NCBI GenBank assembly: GCA_946885815.1
Contig: CAMPHE010000052.1
Span: 1-9,334, forward strand
DNA from: an uncultured Arenimonas sp.
GTDB taxonomy: Bacteria > Pseudomonadota > Gammaproteobacteria > Xanthomonadales > Xanthomonadaceae
Length of the DNA stretch: 9,334 nt
Reading direction: 5' to 3'
Numbering within the stretch: position 1 is the stretch's first letter; every line of letters starts with the position of its first letter. The position numbers were made by a program, and so were the translations under genes. Shown here piece by piece: positions 1-6,631 of the stretch. Below the pieces are notes generated by a model, which was not told where the DNA came from, made no database searches, and worked only from the letters and a program-made list of their open reading frames with translations.

Positions 1-62
1 GTGGCGTTGATCACGGCGGTGACGCCGCCGGACTGCGCGTAGAGGAGCGTTCCCTTGCCCAT
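1..62 (-). CDS. pfp: Pyrophosphate-dependent 6-phosphofructokinase, N-terminal fragment (cut by window edge)
   Basis: Only the first 20 codons and two bases are present; the gene continues beyond base 1. They read MGKGTLLYAQSGGVTAVINA followed by a partial Thr codon. The segment AQSGGVTAVINA is the glycine-rich start of the PPi-dependent phosphofructokinase of Xanthomonas and methylotrophs, where nucleotide or PPi binding begins. From family knowledge, the full protein is about 400-420 residues and reversibly converts fructose 6-phosphate plus PPi to fructose 1,6-bisphosphate plus phosphate in the cytosol. ATG at 62-60 is preceded by a purine run, GCGGGAAAA, about 3 bp upstream, a plausible ribosome site. 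The gene is divergent from adk. The catalytic region is outside the window, so PPi rather than ATP use is inferred from N-terminal resemblance only. Confidence 0.8.
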   Translation of the reverse strand, partial: MGKGTLLYAQSGGVTAVINA

Positions 63-79
63 GGTTTTCCCGCTTTTCG

Positions 80-108
80 TTGACTCGGCGCGCCCCGGCC
101 GGTAGCGT
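80..108 (+). promoter_or_regulatory. Weak candidate sigma70 promoter for the adk operon
   Basis: TTGACT at 80-85 matches the -35 consensus in five of six positions. A 17-bp spacer then leads to TAGCGT at 103-108, a poor -10 with three matches. The start would lie about 85-90 bp upstream of adk. An alternative -10 is TATAGC at 142-147, but it has no -35 at proper spacing. This is pattern matching only. Confidence 0.2.
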
Positions 109-139
109 TTCCCGGTCCGCACGGCCTGTCGGCGGCCCC

Positions 140-145
140 ACTATA
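140..145 (-). promoter_or_regulatory. Candidate -10 box for pfp
   Basis: On the minus strand this reads TATAGT, five of six matches to TATAAT, and would give a leader of about 70 nt before the pfp ATG at 62. No convincing -35 lies 16-18 bp upstream, and no extended TGn is present. It is supported mainly by being A/T-rich in a GC-rich region. Confidence 0.22.
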
Positions 146-201
146 GCCAAACGGGGTGATGACGGTGCCGTGCGATCTCGTTTTCAGGCTTCGGTGATCG
201 C

Positions 202-780
202 ATGCGACTCGTACTACTCGGCGCGCCCGGCTCGGGCAAGGGAACGCAGGCCGCGCGCCTTCGCGAACACCTGCAGGTGCCGCATATCTCCACCGGCGAG
301 CTGCTGCGCGCGGCCGTCGCCGCGGGCACCGACCTGGGCCGCAAGGCGAAGGCCGTGATGGAATCGGGCGCGCTCGTGTCCGACGAGATCGTGCTCGGCA
401 TGCTCGAGGAGCGCCTGACGGCCGGCGACACCGGCGGCGGCTTCATCCTCGACGGCTACCCGCGCAACCTCGCGCAGGCCAACGCGCTCGACGCGCTGCT
501 GGCGCGGCTCGGGCAGCCGGTCGACATCGCCGTGCAGCTCGACGTCGACGCCGAGAAGCTGGTCGACCGTCTCGCGGGGCGCGCGCAGGCCGAAGGCCGG
601 GCCGACGATTCCCCGGACGCGGTGCGCAAGCGGCTGGCGGTGTACGACGAGGCGACCGCGCCGGTCGTCGACTTCTACCGCACGACCGGCCGCCTCGCGT
701 GCGTCGACGGCGTCGGCGGCATGGACGACGTCTTCCAGCGCATCCTCGTCACGCTCGCGCCCACGCCCGAAGTCGGCTGA
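202..780 (+). CDS. adk: Adenylate kinase (short-LID form)
   Basis: This is a 192-residue cytosolic enzyme that interconverts ATP + AMP and 2 ADP, setting the adenylate balance. The P-loop GAPGSGKGT is at residues 7-15, the AMP-site STGE at 30-33 (usually STGD), and DGYPR at 84-88. Arginines of the LID region and beyond are in RLAGRAQAEGR (about 123-133) and VRKRL (141-145). The LID is the short version without the four-Cys zinc site, which explains a length below the 214 residues of E. coli Adk and agrees with the Xanthomonas enzyme of about 187 residues. The ATG at 202 places the P-loop at the usual distance from the N-terminus; GGTGA at 193-197 is a weak ribosome site. It is the first gene of a tightly spaced plus-strand run, divergent from pfp. 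Nothing is missing from the catalytic core. Confidence 0.97.
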   Translation: MRLVLLGAPGSGKGTQAARLREHLQVPHISTGELLRAAVAAGTDLGRKAKAVMESGALVSDEIVLGMLEERLTAGDTGGGFILDGYPRNLAQANALDALLARLGQPVDIAVQLDVDAEKLVDRLAGRAQAEGRADDSPDAVRKRLAVYDEATAPVVDFYRTTGRLACVDGVGGMDDVFQRILVTLAPTPEVG

Positions 781-789
781 TCCGCGTCG

Positions 790-1344
790 ATGGGCGCGCT
801 GCTGCGCCAGCTGTTCGGCGTCTGCCTGTTGCGGACCGGCCCGCAGGACCTCCCGTACTCCGTCGTCGCGACGCGGGTGGCGATCGGCTCGCTGCTGGCG
901 TTCCAGGCGGCCGTCGGGGTCGCGACCGGCGCGCAGGGGCCGGCGATCCTCGCCCGGCTCGGCGTGACGCTGCTGGTGCTGGCCGGCGTGACGCCGTGGC
1001 TGCTCCGCGCGCGCGGCTTCGCGAACCGCACCGCGCAGACGCTGCTGGCCCAGGCGGGCGCCGGCCTGCTGTTCTCGCTGGCGATGCTGCCGGCGGCCGT
1101 GGCGCTGCTGCCCTACGTCACCCCCGACGGCACCCCTGGCGCGACGCCACCGCAGGCGATGCTGCCGGCGCTGGCCATGCTGGTGCTGTTCGTCTGGAAA
1201 CTGCGCGTCGACGCGTCGATCTGGACGCACGCGCTGGACGTGCGACGCCAGCAGGGCCTGCTGCTGGCCGTCGTGCTGGTGGTCGCCGAACTGGTCCTGC
1301 TGCTCCTGTTCGCGCCGGCCGTTCCCCGGCCGGCCGGCACCTGA
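790..1344 (+). CDS. Uncharacterised small multi-span inner-membrane protein
   Basis: This 184-residue protein is very hydrophobic. Likely membrane segments lie near residues 25-43, 55-72, 83-108, 123-140 and 156-176, so about four or five spans. A conserved-looking motif, GPQDLPYS (17-24), follows a short amphipathic N-terminus and precedes the first span; I recall similar small membrane proteins with a G/RPQDLP start in other gammaproteobacteria, resembling the Yip1-type fold, but no function is established. There is no signal peptide with a cleavage site and no catalytic motif. The gene starts 9 bp after adk and ends 13 bp before mpl, so it is probably cotranscribed with both. The ribosome site is weak, and coupling to adk translation is plausible. 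The link to mpl hints at an envelope role, which is inference only. Confidence 0.8.
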   Translation: MGALLRQLFGVCLLRTGPQDLPYSVVATRVAIGSLLAFQAAVGVATGAQGPAILARLGVTLLVLAGVTPWLLRARGFANRTAQTLLAQAGAGLLFSLAMLPAAVALLPYVTPDGTPGATPPQAMLPALAMLVLFVWKLRVDASIWTHALDVRRQQGLLLAVVLVVAELVLLLLFAPAVPRPAGT

Positions 1345-1357
1345 CATCCTGAGCGCG

Positions 1358-2716
1358 ATGAAACTGCACATCCTCGGCATCTGCGGCACGTTCATGGGCG
1401 GGGTCGCCGCGCTGGCGCGCGAGCTCGGCCACGCGGTCGACGGCTCCGACCAGAACGTGTACCCGCCGATGTCGACGCAGCTCCAGCAGCTCGGCATCAC
1501 GCTCGCGTCGGGTTACGCGCCCGGGCACCTGTCCGCCGACACCGACGTGGTCGTCGTCGGCAACGCGCTGTCGCGCGGCAATCCCGCGGTCGAACACGTG
1601 CTCGACCAGGGGCTGGCCTACACGTCCGGCGCGCAGTGGCTCAGCGAGAACGTGTTGCCGGGGCGCGAGACGATCGCGGTCGCCGGCACGCACGGCAAGA
1701 CGACCACGACGTCGATCCTCGCGTACCTGCTCGACGCGGCCGGGCGCGATCCGGGCTTCCTGGTCGGCGGCGTGCCGGAGAATTTCGGCGTGTCGGCGCG
1801 GCTCGGCGGCGGTCGCGAATTCGTCGTGGAAGCCGACGAGTACGACACCGCGTTTTTCGACAAGCGCAGCAAGTTCGTGCATTACCGGCCGACGGTCGCG
1901 ATCCTCAACAACCTCGAATTCGACCACGCCGACATCTTTCCCGACCTCGCGGCGATCCAGCGGCAGTTTCACCATCTGGTCCGCATCGTGCCGGGGCGCG
2001 GCCGCCTGATCGTCAACGGCGAGGACGCCGCGATCCACGAGGTGCTGGCGATGGGCGCGTGGACGCCGGTGGAAACCTTCGGCATCGACGGCGACCACGA
2101 CTGGATCGCACGACTGCGCCGGGAGGACGGCTCCGAGTTCGACGTGCTGCGCCGTGGCGAGCCGGTCGGCACCGTGCGCTGGCACCTGGTCGGACGCCAC
2201 AACGTGATGAACGGCCTCGCGGCGATCGCGGCGGCCGACGCGGTCGGTGCCGACATCGCCACCGCGATCGCGGCGCTGCCGGCGTTCGTCAGCGTCAAGC
2301 GCCGCCTCGAGCGGCTCGGCGAGCGCGACGGCATCACGGTCTACGACGATTTCGCGCACCACCCGACGGCGATCCGCACGACGCTGCAGGGGCTGCGCGC
2401 GCGCGTCGGCGACGCGCGGATCGTCGTCGCGATGGAGCCGCGCAGCAATTCGATGCGCCTCGGCGCGCACGCGGCGCAGATCGCGCCGTCGCTGCGCGAC
2501 GCGGACGCGGTGTTCTTCCTGCATCGACCCGAGCTGCCGTGGGATGCCGCCGCGGTGGTGTCGGCGCTGCAGGGCGAAGGCCATACCGTGCCGACGGTCG
2601 ACGCGCTCGTCGCCGCGCTCGCCGGCACCGTGCGTCGCGGCGACCAGGTCGTGTTCATGTCCAACGGCGGTTTCGAGGACGCGCCGCGCCGCCTGCTCGC
2701 GGCGCTGCCGGGCTGA
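1358..2716 (+). CDS. mpl: UDP-N-acetylmuramate:L-alanyl-gamma-D-glutamyl-meso-diaminopimelate ligase
   Basis: This 452-residue cytosolic Mur-family ligase joins the murein tripeptide L-Ala-D-Glu-mDAP, recovered from turned-over peptidoglycan, to UDP-MurNAc using ATP. The N-terminal UDP-binding domain opens with HILGICGTFMGG (4-15). The ATP P-loop GTHGKTTT is at 110-117. VEADEYD (157-163) and NNLEFDHAD (184-192) are the Mpl/MurC-type metal and substrate motifs. GRHNVMNGLAA (279-289) ends the central domain, and DDFAHHPTAI (330-339), EPRSNSM (360-366) and MSNGGF (434-439) mark the C-terminal domain. The length equals the usual 450-460. The VEADEYDTAFFDKRSKF stretch separates Mpl from MurC. Its start is 13 bp after the membrane protein gene, and its stop is 1 bp before the LON-domain gene. 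All expected residues appear present. Confidence 0.97.
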   Translation: MKLHILGICGTFMGGVAALARELGHAVDGSDQNVYPPMSTQLQQLGITLASGYAPGHLSADTDVVVVGNALSRGNPAVEHVLDQGLAYTSGAQWLSENVLPGRETIAVAGTHGKTTTTSILAYLLDAAGRDPGFLVGGVPENFGVSARLGGGREFVVEADEYDTAFFDKRSKFVHYRPTVAILNNLEFDHADIFPDLAAIQRQFHHLVRIVPGRGRLIVNGEDAAIHEVLAMGAWTPVETFGIDGDHDWIARLRREDGSEFDVLRRGEPVGTVRWHLVGRHNVMNGLAAIAAADAVGADIATAIAALPAFVSVKRRLERLGERDGITVYDDFAHHPTAIRTTLQGLRARVGDARIVVAMEPRSNSMRLGAHAAQIAPSLRDADAVFFLHRPELPWDAAAVVSALQGEGHTVPTVDALVAALAGTVRRGDQVVFMSNGGFEDAPRRLLAALPG

Positions 2717-2717
2717 G

Positions 2718-3305
2718 ATGGACGTCGAACTGCCGCTGTTCCCGCTGTCCTCCGTGCTGTTCCCCGGCGGCAATCTGGCGCTGCGGATCTTCGAGCCGCG
2801 CTATCTCGACCTGGTGCGCCGCTGCGGCCGCACCGGCGAGGGTTTCGGCATCTGCCTGCTGAAGGAAGGCGGCGAGGTCGGCGTCGCCAGGGCGACCGCG
2901 ACGATCGGCACGGAAGCCGCCATCATCGACTTCGCGATGACCGACGAAGGGCTGCTCGCGATCACCGTGCATGGCGGGCGGCGCTTCGAAATCCTGCGCA
3001 CGCGCGTGCAGCCGGACGGCCTCGTCGTCGGCACGGTGCGCTGGCTGCGCGAAGCCCCGCCGAGCCTGCTGCGTTCCGAACACCACCTGCTGTCGCTGCT
3101 GCTCGCGCGGGTGATGGACAAGGCGGGCATCGACCACGAAGGCGCCGGGAAGGGCGACCTCGCCGACGCGGCCTGGGTCGGCTGGCGCCTGGCCGAATGG
3201 CTGCCGCTGACGGCGGCCGACCGGCAGCGGCTGCTGGAACTCGACGACGCCGACGCGCGCCTGCAGTCGCTCGTCGAGCGGCTGCCGGATTTCCAGGCCG
3301 ACTAG
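2718..3305 (+). CDS. Stand-alone LON substrate-binding (N-terminal) domain protein
   Basis: The 195-residue protein matches the N-terminal substrate-binding domain of Lon protease but has no AAA+ ATPase or Ser-Lys protease domain. [14 protein letters not shown] (5-18) and [12 protein letters not shown] (22-33) are the typical opening. The beta-barrel half runs to about residue 115. The helical half contains [20 protein letters not shown] (156-175), like the Lon signature where the helical bundle is read as a substrate grip. Family members of about 190-210 residues are widespread in proteobacteria and have no firm function; a role in substrate recognition, or in cooperation with a full-length Lon elsewhere, is a guess. 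Only one base separates the mpl stop from this ATG, and no strong ribosome site is present, so translation is probably coupled. Its stop shares CTAG with the converging gene. Confidence 0.93.
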   Translation: MDVELPLFPLSSVLFPGGNLALRIFEPRYLDLVRRCGRTGEGFGICLLKEGGEVGVARATATIGTEAAIIDFAMTDEGLLAITVHGGRRFEILRTRVQPDGLVVGTVRWLREAPPSLLRSEHHLLSLLLARVMDKAGIDHEGAGKGDLADAAWVGWRLAEWLPLTAADRQRLLELDDADARLQSLVERLPDFQAD

Positions 3306-5308
3306 AGCGGCGGCGGCGCGCGCAGGCGCAGCACGCGGCGGCCGTCGTCGTCGCGGATCGAGAGCTCCGCCTGCAGGCCGGTCGTGCCCTCGCGCACGTC
3401 GTCGAGCAGGGCGTCGTCGATCGGCTGCGCCTGCCAGTAGCTGACGAAGTCGAGCTGCTCGGTGAAGCGCAGTTCCTGCGCCGTCCCCATCCACACCTTC
3501 AGGTCACCCGGCTGCAGCACCACCGGTGCCGCCCACAGGCGCAGCACGTCCATGCGTCTGCGGTCGTCGCCGCGACGGACCATCACCAGCGCTTCGGCCC
3601 GGCCTTCGTGGGTCGCCGGCAGCACCGGCAGCTCATCGGGCGAGGCGTCCTTGTCGAGCGTCTGCAGCAGCCCGGTCCAGCCGCCGGTGTCGTAGTCTTC
3701 CCAGCCGGCGAGCAGCAGGCGCGCACGCAGGTCGTCGAGGCGGCCCGCGTACTGCACGTTCAGCGGCCACGCGGTCGCCGCGTCCATCTCGTTGCGATGC
3801 GACGGCAGCGCCACCTGCCAGTCGTACGCCCACCAGCGCGACGCGTCGAGCGGCGTGCTCGCCAGCGGCGGCGCGAAGCGCGCCAGCATGTCGTCGGCGA
3901 CGCGGCTGCCGTGCCAGGCGGCGGTGCCGAGCACCAGCACGAAGAACACGGTCGCCGTCGGCCGCACCCAGAACGAGCGCACCACGCGACGCCGGTAGGC
4001 GATGCCGAGCGCGGCGATCCACAGCAGGCCGAGCATCATCCCGGCGAGCACGTCGCTGAGCCAGTGCGCGCCGAGGTACAGGCGCGAGAACCCGAGCAGC
4101 GCCACGATCAGCGCGGTGACGACGTACGGCCAGGCGCGCTTGCGCCCGGGCAGTTCGCGCGCGATCAGCACGGCGAAGAACCCGTAGACCACGGTCGCCA
4201 GCGTCACCGACGCCGACGGGAAGCTGAAACCCGGCGCCGCCGTCGCCGCCGGCGGCTTCGGCATGTGCAGCAGCCAGCCGAGCACCCACGTCAGCGCCAG
4301 CGCGAACGCCGGGGCGGCGAGCCAGTGCCACGCGGCCACGTGCCGGCGGCGCCACAGCAGCCACGCGAACACGCCGAGCACCGCCGGCCACAGCACCACC
4401 GCGTCGCCGAGCGAGGCGAGGAAGGCCATGGGCACGTCGGCCAGCGGGTTGCGCAACGCGAACATCAGCTGGTGCACGGTCAGGTCGAGGTCGGACGGCG
4501 CGCTGCCGCCGCTGACGGAGATCAGCAGGCTGAAGAAACCCCATCCCGCGAACGCCAGCACGATCGCCAGCAGCAGCAGCGAGGCCGATTCCGGCCGGTT
4601 GGGGTCGATCAGCGCTTCCGAGTAGCGGCCGAGTACCGGATGCCGGTGCGACCACGCGAGCGCGCGCTCGATCATGTCGGTGGTGTGCGCGCCGAGCCAG
4701 CGCCAGAGCTGGAACACGAGCGTCCAGATCGCGGCGACCAGCACCAGCACGACGCCGAGCACGATCGCCAGCCGCCCGGCGACCGCCGCGACGAGATCCA
4801 GCGACGTGCCGAACAGCCAGCCGGGCGCGAGGAACGTGGCCGACCAGATGATCGCGGCGACGAAACTCGCCGGGCCGTACTGTTTCAGCGGCATCCGCAG
4901 CATGCCGGCGATGGCCGGCACGAACGGGCGGATCGCGCCGACGTAGCGCGCCATCACGATGCTCTTCATGCCGTGCCGGCGGAACGCGATCTCGCCGCGC
5001 GCGAGCCACTGCGGGTGCTTGTAGAACGGCCAGCGCTGCCGCAGCTGCGGCCCGAAGCGGTGGCCGACCCAGTAACTGATGCCGTCGCCCGCGAACGCGC
5101 CGGCACTGGCGCACAGCAGCGCGTACCAGCCGTCGACATGCCCGAGCCCGACCAGCGTGCCGACCGCGAACAGCAGCGGGACGGCCGGCACGGCGACGCC
5201 GACGATCACCAGCGCGTCGCCGAATGCGATGAGGAAGATCACGAGGCCCGCCGCGAGCGGATTCTGGCCGATCCAGGCGACGAGGGCTTCGAAACGGGCG
5301 GAATCCAT
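3302..5308 (-). CDS. DedA / PAP2 / LssY-C three-domain membrane protein
   Basis: This 668-residue fusion begins with a DedA domain (about 15-200): [13 protein letters not shown] (74-86) and [17 protein letters not shown] (120-136) are its signatures, with R121 and R127 at the spacing of the essential arginines of E. coli YqjA. A PAP2 phosphatase-like domain (about 245-440) follows, with [12 protein letters not shown] (408-419) as motif 3. The remainder (about 475-668) resembles the LssY C-terminal domain, with PLNVQYAG (515-522) and LLLAGWE (531-537). About ten or more hydrophobic segments place it in the inner membrane. By family, DedA proteins are lipid flippases or scramblases and PAP2 proteins dephosphorylate lipids such as undecaprenyl-PP or phosphatidate. 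Here PAP2 motif 1 reads GWLLHMPKP (344-352) and motif 2 PSAS (364-367), so the usual Lys, Arg and His are absent. The ATG at 5308-5306 is used because no upstream start fits; there is no Shine-Dalgarno. Confidence 0.9.
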   Translation of the reverse strand: MDSARFEALVAWIGQNPLAAGLVIFLIAFGDALVIVGVAVPAVPLLFAVGTLVGLGHVDGWYALLCASAGAFAGDGISYWVGHRFGPQLRQRWPFYKHPQWLARGEIAFRRHGMKSIVMARYVGAIRPFVPAIAGMLRMPLKQYGPASFVAAIIWSATFLAPGWLFGTSLDLVAAVAGRLAIVLGVVLVLVAAIWTLVFQLWRWLGAHTTDMIERALAWSHRHPVLGRYSEALIDPNRPESASLLLLAIVLAFAGWGFFSLLISVSGGSAPSDLDLTVHQLMFALRNPLADVPMAFLASLGDAVVLWPAVLGVFAWLLWRRRHVAAWHWLAAPAFALALTWVLGWLLHMPKPPAATAAPGFSFPSASVTLATVVYGFFAVLIARELPGRKRAWPYVVTALIVALLGFSRLYLGAHWLSDVLAGMMLGLLWIAALGIAYRRRVVRSFWVRPTATVFFVLVLGTAAWHGSRVADDMLARFAPPLASTPLDASRWWAYDWQVALPSHRNEMDAATAWPLNVQYAGRLDDLRARLLLAGWEDYDTGGWTGLLQTLDKDASPDELPVLPATHEGRAEALVMVRRGDDRRRMDVLRLWAAPVVLQPGDLKVWMGTAQELRFTEQLDFVSYWQAQPIDDALLDDVREGTTGLQAELSIRDDDGRRVLRLRAPPPL

Positions 5309-5318
5309 ATGGGCGGCG

Positions 5319-5324
5319 ATTATA
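5319..5324 (-). promoter_or_regulatory. Perfect TATAAT -10 box upstream of the DedA-PAP2 gene
   Basis: The plus strand reads attata, so the minus strand carries TATAAT, six of six. Only 10 bp separate it from the ATG, so a start 6-7 bp downstream of the box would leave a leader of about 3-4 nt. No good -35 is found at 16-19 bp spacing. A 5-bp inverted repeat, GCCGG-CCC-CCGGC (5326-5338), occupies the would-be spacer. Confidence 0.5.
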
Positions 5325-5348
5325 GGCCGGCCCCCGGCGACCCCGGTT

Positions 5349-5372
5349 TACACTGCGCGAAGTTTCCGGAGG
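5349..5372 (+). promoter_or_regulatory. Candidate -10 and strong ribosome site for the SDR gene
   Basis: TACACT at 5349-5354 matches the -10 consensus in four of six positions and would give a leader of about 17-19 nt. GGAGG at 5368-5372 is a full Shine-Dalgarno core, 6 bp before the ATG at 5379, and firmly fixes the SDR start. No good -35 is seen. The site lies back to back with the minus-strand TATAAT, so the two promoters could compete. Confidence 0.5.
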
Positions 5373-5378
5373 CGACGG

Positions 5379-6200
5379 ATGGCCGATCTGCGCGGCAAGA
5401 CCCTGTTCATCACCGGCGCCTCGCGCGGCATCGGGCTGGCCATCGCGCTGCGTGCGGCGCGCGACGGCGCGAACGTCGCGATCGCGGCGAAATCGTCGGT
5501 TCCGAACCCGAAGCTGCCCGGCACCATCCACGACGCGGCGGCGGCGGTGGACGCCGCGGGCGGGCAGGGCCTCGCGCTGCGATGCGACATCCGCGAGGAA
5601 GACGACGTGCGCGGCGCGGTCGCGGCCACGGTGGAACGTTTCGGCGGCCTCGACATCCTGGTGAACAACGCCAGCGCGATCTGGCTGCGCGGCGCTTTGG
5701 AGACGCCGATGAAGCGCTTCGACCTGATGCAGCAGGTGAATGCGCGCGGCGCGTTCCTGTGCGCGCAGGCCTGTCTGCCGCACCTGCTGCAGGCGCCGGA
5801 TCCGCATGTCCTGACACTGGCGCCGCCGCCGACGCTCGATCCGGCGTGGTGGGGCCCCCATACCGGCTACACGCTGGCGAAGATGGGCATGAGTTTCGTC
5901 ACGCTCGGGCTGGCGGCCGAATTCGGGCCACGCGGCGTCGCGGTGAACGCGCTGTGGCCGCGCACCGTGATCGCCACCGACGCGCTGAAGATGATTCCGG
6001 GCGCCGAGATCGACCGCTGCCGCACGCCCGCGATCGTGGCCGACGCCGCGCACGCGATCCTCACCTCACCCGCGCGCGAGGTGACCGGCCGCTTCCTGAT
6101 CGACGAGGAGGTGCTGCGTGCGGCGGGCGTCGACGATTTCGCGCGCTACGCGGTCGATCCGTCGAAGCCGCTGCTGCCCGACCTGTTCCTGCCGTCATGA
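5379..6200 (+). CDS. HSDL2-like short-chain dehydrogenase/reductase
   Basis: This 273-residue protein has a Rossmann-fold NAD(P)-binding site, TGASRGIG (12-19), the NNAS structural motif (96-99), and the active-site pair Tyr164 and Lys168 in YTLAK. Long stretches follow human HSDL2 as I recall it: NALWPRT (190-196), [11 protein letters not shown] (221-231), FLIDEEVL (239-246) and the C-terminal PLLPDLFL (264-271). Unlike human HSDL2 it has no C-terminal sterol-carrier (SCP2) domain. The substrate is unknown; reduction or oxidation of a carbonyl or 3-hydroxyacyl compound in the cytosol is the family-level guess. Where HSDL2 has Ser-Pro-Pro upstream of the Tyr, this protein has Ala148-Pro-Pro, so the usual serine help to catalysis is not visible. 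The start is fixed by GGAGG. Its TGA overlaps the ATG of the VOC gene in ATGA. Confidence 0.92.
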   Translation: MADLRGKTLFITGASRGIGLAIALRAARDGANVAIAAKSSVPNPKLPGTIHDAAAAVDAAGGQGLALRCDIREEDDVRGAVAATVERFGGLDILVNNASAIWLRGALETPMKRFDLMQQVNARGAFLCAQACLPHLLQAPDPHVLTLAPPPTLDPAWWGPHTGYTLAKMGMSFVTLGLAAEFGPRGVAVNALWPRTVIATDALKMIPGAEIDRCRTPAIVADAAHAILTSPAREVTGRFLIDEEVLRAAGVDDFARYAVDPSKPLLPDLFLPS

Positions 6201-6616
6201 GATACCTGCACACGATGGTGCGCGTGCGCGACCTCGAGGCGTCGCTACGCTTCTACGTCGACGCGCTGGGTCTGCGCGAAGTGCGGCGTCGCGAGGTGCC
6301 GCAGGGACGCTTCACGCTGGTGTTCCTCGCCGCCCCCGAGTCGCCCGATGCCGAGGTCGAGCTCACCTTCAACTGGGACGACGAGGCCTACGCCGGCGGA
6401 CGCAATTTCGGCCACCTCGCGTTCGAGGTCGACGACATCCATTCGGCCTGCGAGCGGCTGCAGGCGCACGGCGTCACCATCAATCGCCCGCCCCGCGACG
6501 GCCGCATGGCTTTCGTCCGCTCGCCGGACGGCATCTCCATCGAGCTGCTGCAGAAGGGCCAGGCACTGGAACCGCGCGAGCCGTGGCTGTCGATGCCGAA
6601 CAGCGGGAGCTGGTGA
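6197..6616 (+). CDS. VOC-family protein, glyoxalase I (lactoylglutathione lyase)-like
   Basis: The 139-residue protein aligns end to end with E. coli GloA (135 residues). Starting [17 protein letters not shown] (4-20), it keeps four metal ligands at matching places: His5, Glu55 in VELTFNW, His73 in FGHLAFEV, and Glu116 in ISIELLQ. These correspond to GloA His5, Glu56, His74 and Glu122. GloA converts the methylglyoxal-glutathione hemithioacetal to S-lactoylglutathione as a dimer with Ni or Co. The loop before the last ligand is about five residues shorter than in GloA, so another VOC substrate is possible and I give no gene symbol. ATG at 6197 overlaps the SDR stop by 4 bp and has no ribosome site of its own, which suggests coupled translation. 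It ends 15 bp from the converging channel gene, without room for a terminator. Confidence 0.9.
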   Translation: MRYLHTMVRVRDLEASLRFYVDALGLREVRRREVPQGRFTLVFLAAPESPDAEVELTFNWDDEAYAGGRNFGHLAFEVDDIHSACERLQAHGVTINRPPRDGRMAFVRSPDGISIELLQKGQALEPREPWLSMPNSGSW

Positions 6617-6631
6617 CGCGCGCCGCCCCGC

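Larger units (their letters stand above)
63..201. promoter_or_regulatory. Divergent intergenic region between pfp and adk
   Basis: This 139-bp stretch separates the two divergent starts and must carry promoters for both, since nothing else is upstream of either gene. It is less coding-like than its surroundings and contains the only A/T-rich patches nearby, around 63-82 and 140-150. A weak Shine-Dalgarno-like GGTGA at 193-197 lies 4 bp before the adk ATG. I see no clear operator palindrome or riboswitch fold. Candidate promoter elements are listed separately with low confidence. Confidence 0.6.

Noticed and set aside
1325..1339. Palindromic CCGGCCGGCCGG run near the end of the membrane protein gene as a possible terminator or operator
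   Set aside because: It encodes Pro-Arg-Pro-Ala in frame, has no T tract, and such runs are common in GC-rich DNA.
214..1500. A minus-strand open frame of 428 codons opposite adk and the membrane protein
   Set aside because: Gln/His/Arg-rich with no motif; adk is unambiguous on the plus strand.
1118..2773. A minus-strand open frame of 551 codons opposite mpl
   Set aside because: Low-complexity Arg/Ala/His-rich translation typical of the antisense strand of GC-rich genes; mpl on the other strand is a full family match.
3633..6053. A minus-strand open frame of 806 codons across the DedA-PAP2 and SDR genes
   Set aside because: It is out of frame with the DedA-PAP2 gene and antisense to the SDR gene, has no recognisable domain, and is explained by stop scarcity at high GC.
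3197..6616. A plus-strand open frame of 1139 codons running antisense to the DedA-PAP2 gene
   Set aside because: Most of it is Arg/His/Gln/Pro-rich low-complexity translation with no domain. It is the mirror of a GC-rich minus-strand gene; only its last 139 codons are real (the VOC gene, in the same frame).
6617..6631. Terminator between the converging VOC and channel genes
   Set aside because: The 15-bp gap has no stem with a T run.
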